Shown piece after piece: positions 6,251 through 7,333 of a DNA stretch of 7,333 nt; position 1 is the first letter of the stretch, and each line of letters starts with the position of its first letter. The translations under genes and the position numbers were made by a program. The notes under the pieces were generated by a model. The model was not told the DNA's origin, did not search any database, and worked only from the letters and a program-made list of their open reading frames with translations. The stretch comes from Prado023 sp049688395 (GTDB lineage Bacteria > Actinomycetota > Actinomycetes > S36-B12 > CAIYMF01). Where the stretch lies: contig JBAVKQ010000234.1 in the NCBI GenBank assembly GCA_049688395.1, positions 1 through 7,333 of the forward strand. The letters run 5' to 3'.

Positions 6251-6315
6251 CCCGAACCTCCTCGTTGACCCATGGTGCGGTACCGGCCGACCCCCGGTGG
6301 CGCTGCGGCGCAGTG

Positions 6316-6335
6316 GTTCACCCGATCGGGTCAAC
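6316..6335. promoter_or_regulatory. 20-bp near-perfect palindrome in the ftsH-like/ppgK spacer
   Basis: GTTCACCCGATCGGGTCAAC is self-complementary except for one pair (C6319 against C6332). The minus-strand reading contains TTGACC, a 5/6 -35 match for the FtsH-like gene, but no TANNNT box follows at a proper distance. Its size and symmetry suggest a dimeric regulator's operator. It lies about 65 bp from the FtsH-like start and 85 bp from ppgK. A second TTGACCC at 6265-6271 repeats the arm sequence. Regulator unknown. Confidence 0.45.
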
Positions 6336-6384
6336 TGCGCGCGAACCCTGCGTGACCCCCCGCTCAGATGCGTGCTCGCACAGC

Positions 6385-6414
6385 CTGCGATCCACCCGGT
6401 TCGGCGCCTACGAT
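6385..6414 (+). promoter_or_regulatory. Putative promoter giving a leaderless ppgK transcript
   Basis: TACGAT (6409-6414) fits the actinobacterial TANNNT -10 box, with a weak -35 (CTGCGA, 6385-6390) 18 bp upstream. The -10 ends six bases before the ppgK ATG, so the expected transcription start coincides with the start codon. There is also no Shine-Dalgarno sequence ahead of the ATG, which agrees with leaderless translation. Confidence 0.45.
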
Positions 6415-6420
6415 CCGGGC

Positions 6421-7170
6421 ATGGATGCAATCGGATTCGGCGTGGACATCGGCGGCAGCGGCATCAAGGGCGCCCGGGTGGACCTGGCCACCGGCGAGCT
6501 GGCCAGCGAACGGGTGAAGATCTCGACGCCCAGGTCCTACGACGTCGACGAGGTCGTGCAGGCCGTCCTCGATGTGGTGGCCAAGGCGGAGTGGGACGGA
6601 CCGTTCGGCTGCACGTTCCCCGGGATCGTCAAGCACGGAGTGCTGCACTCGGCAGCCAACCTCGGACCGCATTGGCTCGACCTGGACTTCCAGGCGCTGC
6701 TCACCGAGCGCGCCGGGCGGCCGGTGACCCTGCTCAACGACGCGGACGCCGCCGGCCTGGCCGAGATCGACTTCGGGGTGGCCAAGGGCCGCGACGGGGT
6801 CGTGATCGTCACCACGCTGGGTACCGGCATCGGCAGCGCGGTGTTCCTGGACGGCAAGCTGCTGCCCAACACCGAGTTCGGCCACCTCGAGATCGACGGC
6901 GAGATCGCCGAGAAGCGCGCTTCGTCGGCGGCCAAGGAGCGCGAGGGACTGTCCTACAAGCAGTGGGCGCCCCGGTTGCAGCGCTTCTACTCCCACCTGG
7001 ACTTCCTGTTCTCCCCGGACCTGATCGTGGTGGGCGGTGGGATCAGCCGGAAGTCGGCGAAGTTCCTGCCCCTGATCGACATCCGTGCAGAGATCGTGCC
7101 GGCCCAGCTGGAGAACCAGGCCGGGATCGCCGGCGCCGCGATGGCAGCGGCCGAGGCCGCCGAGGCCTAG
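6421..7170 (+). CDS. ppgK: Polyphosphate glucokinase (ROK family)
   Basis: Cytoplasmic kinase that phosphorylates glucose to glucose-6-phosphate using inorganic polyphosphate, and usually also ATP (EC 2.7.1.63). The 249-residue length is typical of actinobacterial PPGK. The phosphate-1 loop is VDIGGSGIKGA (8-18). The sugar-binding segment is LLNDADAAGLAE (104-115) with candidate catalytic base Asp107, and the phosphate-2 motif TTLGTGIGSA is at 131-140. Next come EFGHLEI (152-158), the PPGK-characteristic block ASSAAKEREGLSYKQWAPRL (167-186), and LIVVGGGIS (201-209). Unlike many ROK repressors there is no N-terminal DNA-binding domain. The ATG at 6421 begins directly at the first strand; upstream in-frame codons are family-unlike. 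It is divergent from the FtsH-like gene and appears monocistronic within the window. Confidence 0.93.
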   Translation: MDAIGFGVDIGGSGIKGARVDLATGELASERVKISTPRSYDVDEVVQAVLDVVAKAEWDGPFGCTFPGIVKHGVLHSAANLGPHWLDLDFQALLTERAGRPVTLLNDADAAGLAEIDFGVAKGRDGVVIVTTLGTGIGSAVFLDGKLLPNTEFGHLEIDGEIAEKRASSAAKEREGLSYKQWAPRLQRFYSHLDFLFSPDLIVVGGGISRKSAKFLPLIDIRAEIVPAQLENQAGIAGAAMAAAEAAEA

Positions 7171-7333
7171 GCACAGGCCGTGGGCACGCGGGGCGGCCCT
7201 GCCCCGACTGATCACGGTGCGGCGGGTCGACACACGCCGCGGCCGAGCAGCGTGCCCCCCAACGGCGGCGCGCAGACGCGCTGGGGCCGGCGCCGGGCCT
7301 GGGCATCGGTGCCCGCGGCGATGACCCTGATCG
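7171..7333. other. Region downstream of ppgK, no supported gene
   Basis: A 6-bp hairpin CGGGGC (7189-7194) / GCCCCG (7201-7206) with a 6-nt loop follows ppgK by about 20 bp and lacks a T-run, so it is at best a weak terminator. A plus-strand frame from a GTG at 7180 stays open to the window end and finishes RRRAWASVPAAMTLI, which could be the start of a membrane segment. There is no ribosome binding site and too little sequence to call it. Minus-strand frames entering from the right edge are equally unsupported. Confidence 0.35.

Overview
The window is very GC-rich and looks like a stretch of chromosome from a high-GC actinobacterium (Actinomycetota). The support is base composition, a DapC-like aminotransferase tail next to a type II citrate synthase, a polyphosphate glucokinase of the actinobacterial ROK type, an AbiEi/DUF559-like protein, and an apparently leaderless gene with a TANNNT -10 box. 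I cannot name the genus.

Layout. The left edge (2-67, +) holds the last residues of a probable N-succinyldiaminopimelate aminotransferase. It converges on citrate synthase gltA (192-1484, -), whose catalytic residues all appear intact. A divergent spacer of about 207 bp with a plausible gltA promoter leads to a small VOC/glyoxalase-fold protein (1692-2336, +). From 2337 to 4336 comes an accessory island of about 2 kb. It carries one gene, a winged-helix (AbiEi-like) protein with a C-terminal DUF559/Vsr-like nuclease domain (2835-3830, +). The gene is bracketed by two diverged but gap-free copies of a ~161-bp composite repeat, and the outer edges of the island are perfect 17-bp inverted repeats. 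A tandem 19-bp duplication and an 11-bp-stem hairpin lie between the gene and the right repeat. A rho-independent terminator for the next gene follows. That gene is a divergent membrane AAA+ zinc protease of the FtsH/M41 type (4337-6250, -). A 170-bp divergent spacer with a 20-bp near-palindrome separates it from polyphosphate glucokinase ppgK (6421-7170, +). The last 163 bp show no gene I can support.

How the parts relate. gltA (TCA cycle entry) and ppgK (polyphosphate-driven glucose phosphorylation) are core carbon metabolism, and the FtsH-like protein is membrane protein quality control. They are separately transcribed neighbours, not an operon. The nuclease gene and its repeats sit in the gap between two convergent genes, where an insertion would do little harm. 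I infer that this is an acquired or mobile cassette, or a repeat family associated with an AbiEi-DUF559 gene in the way REP repeats go with RAYT genes. It is the most unusual part of the window.
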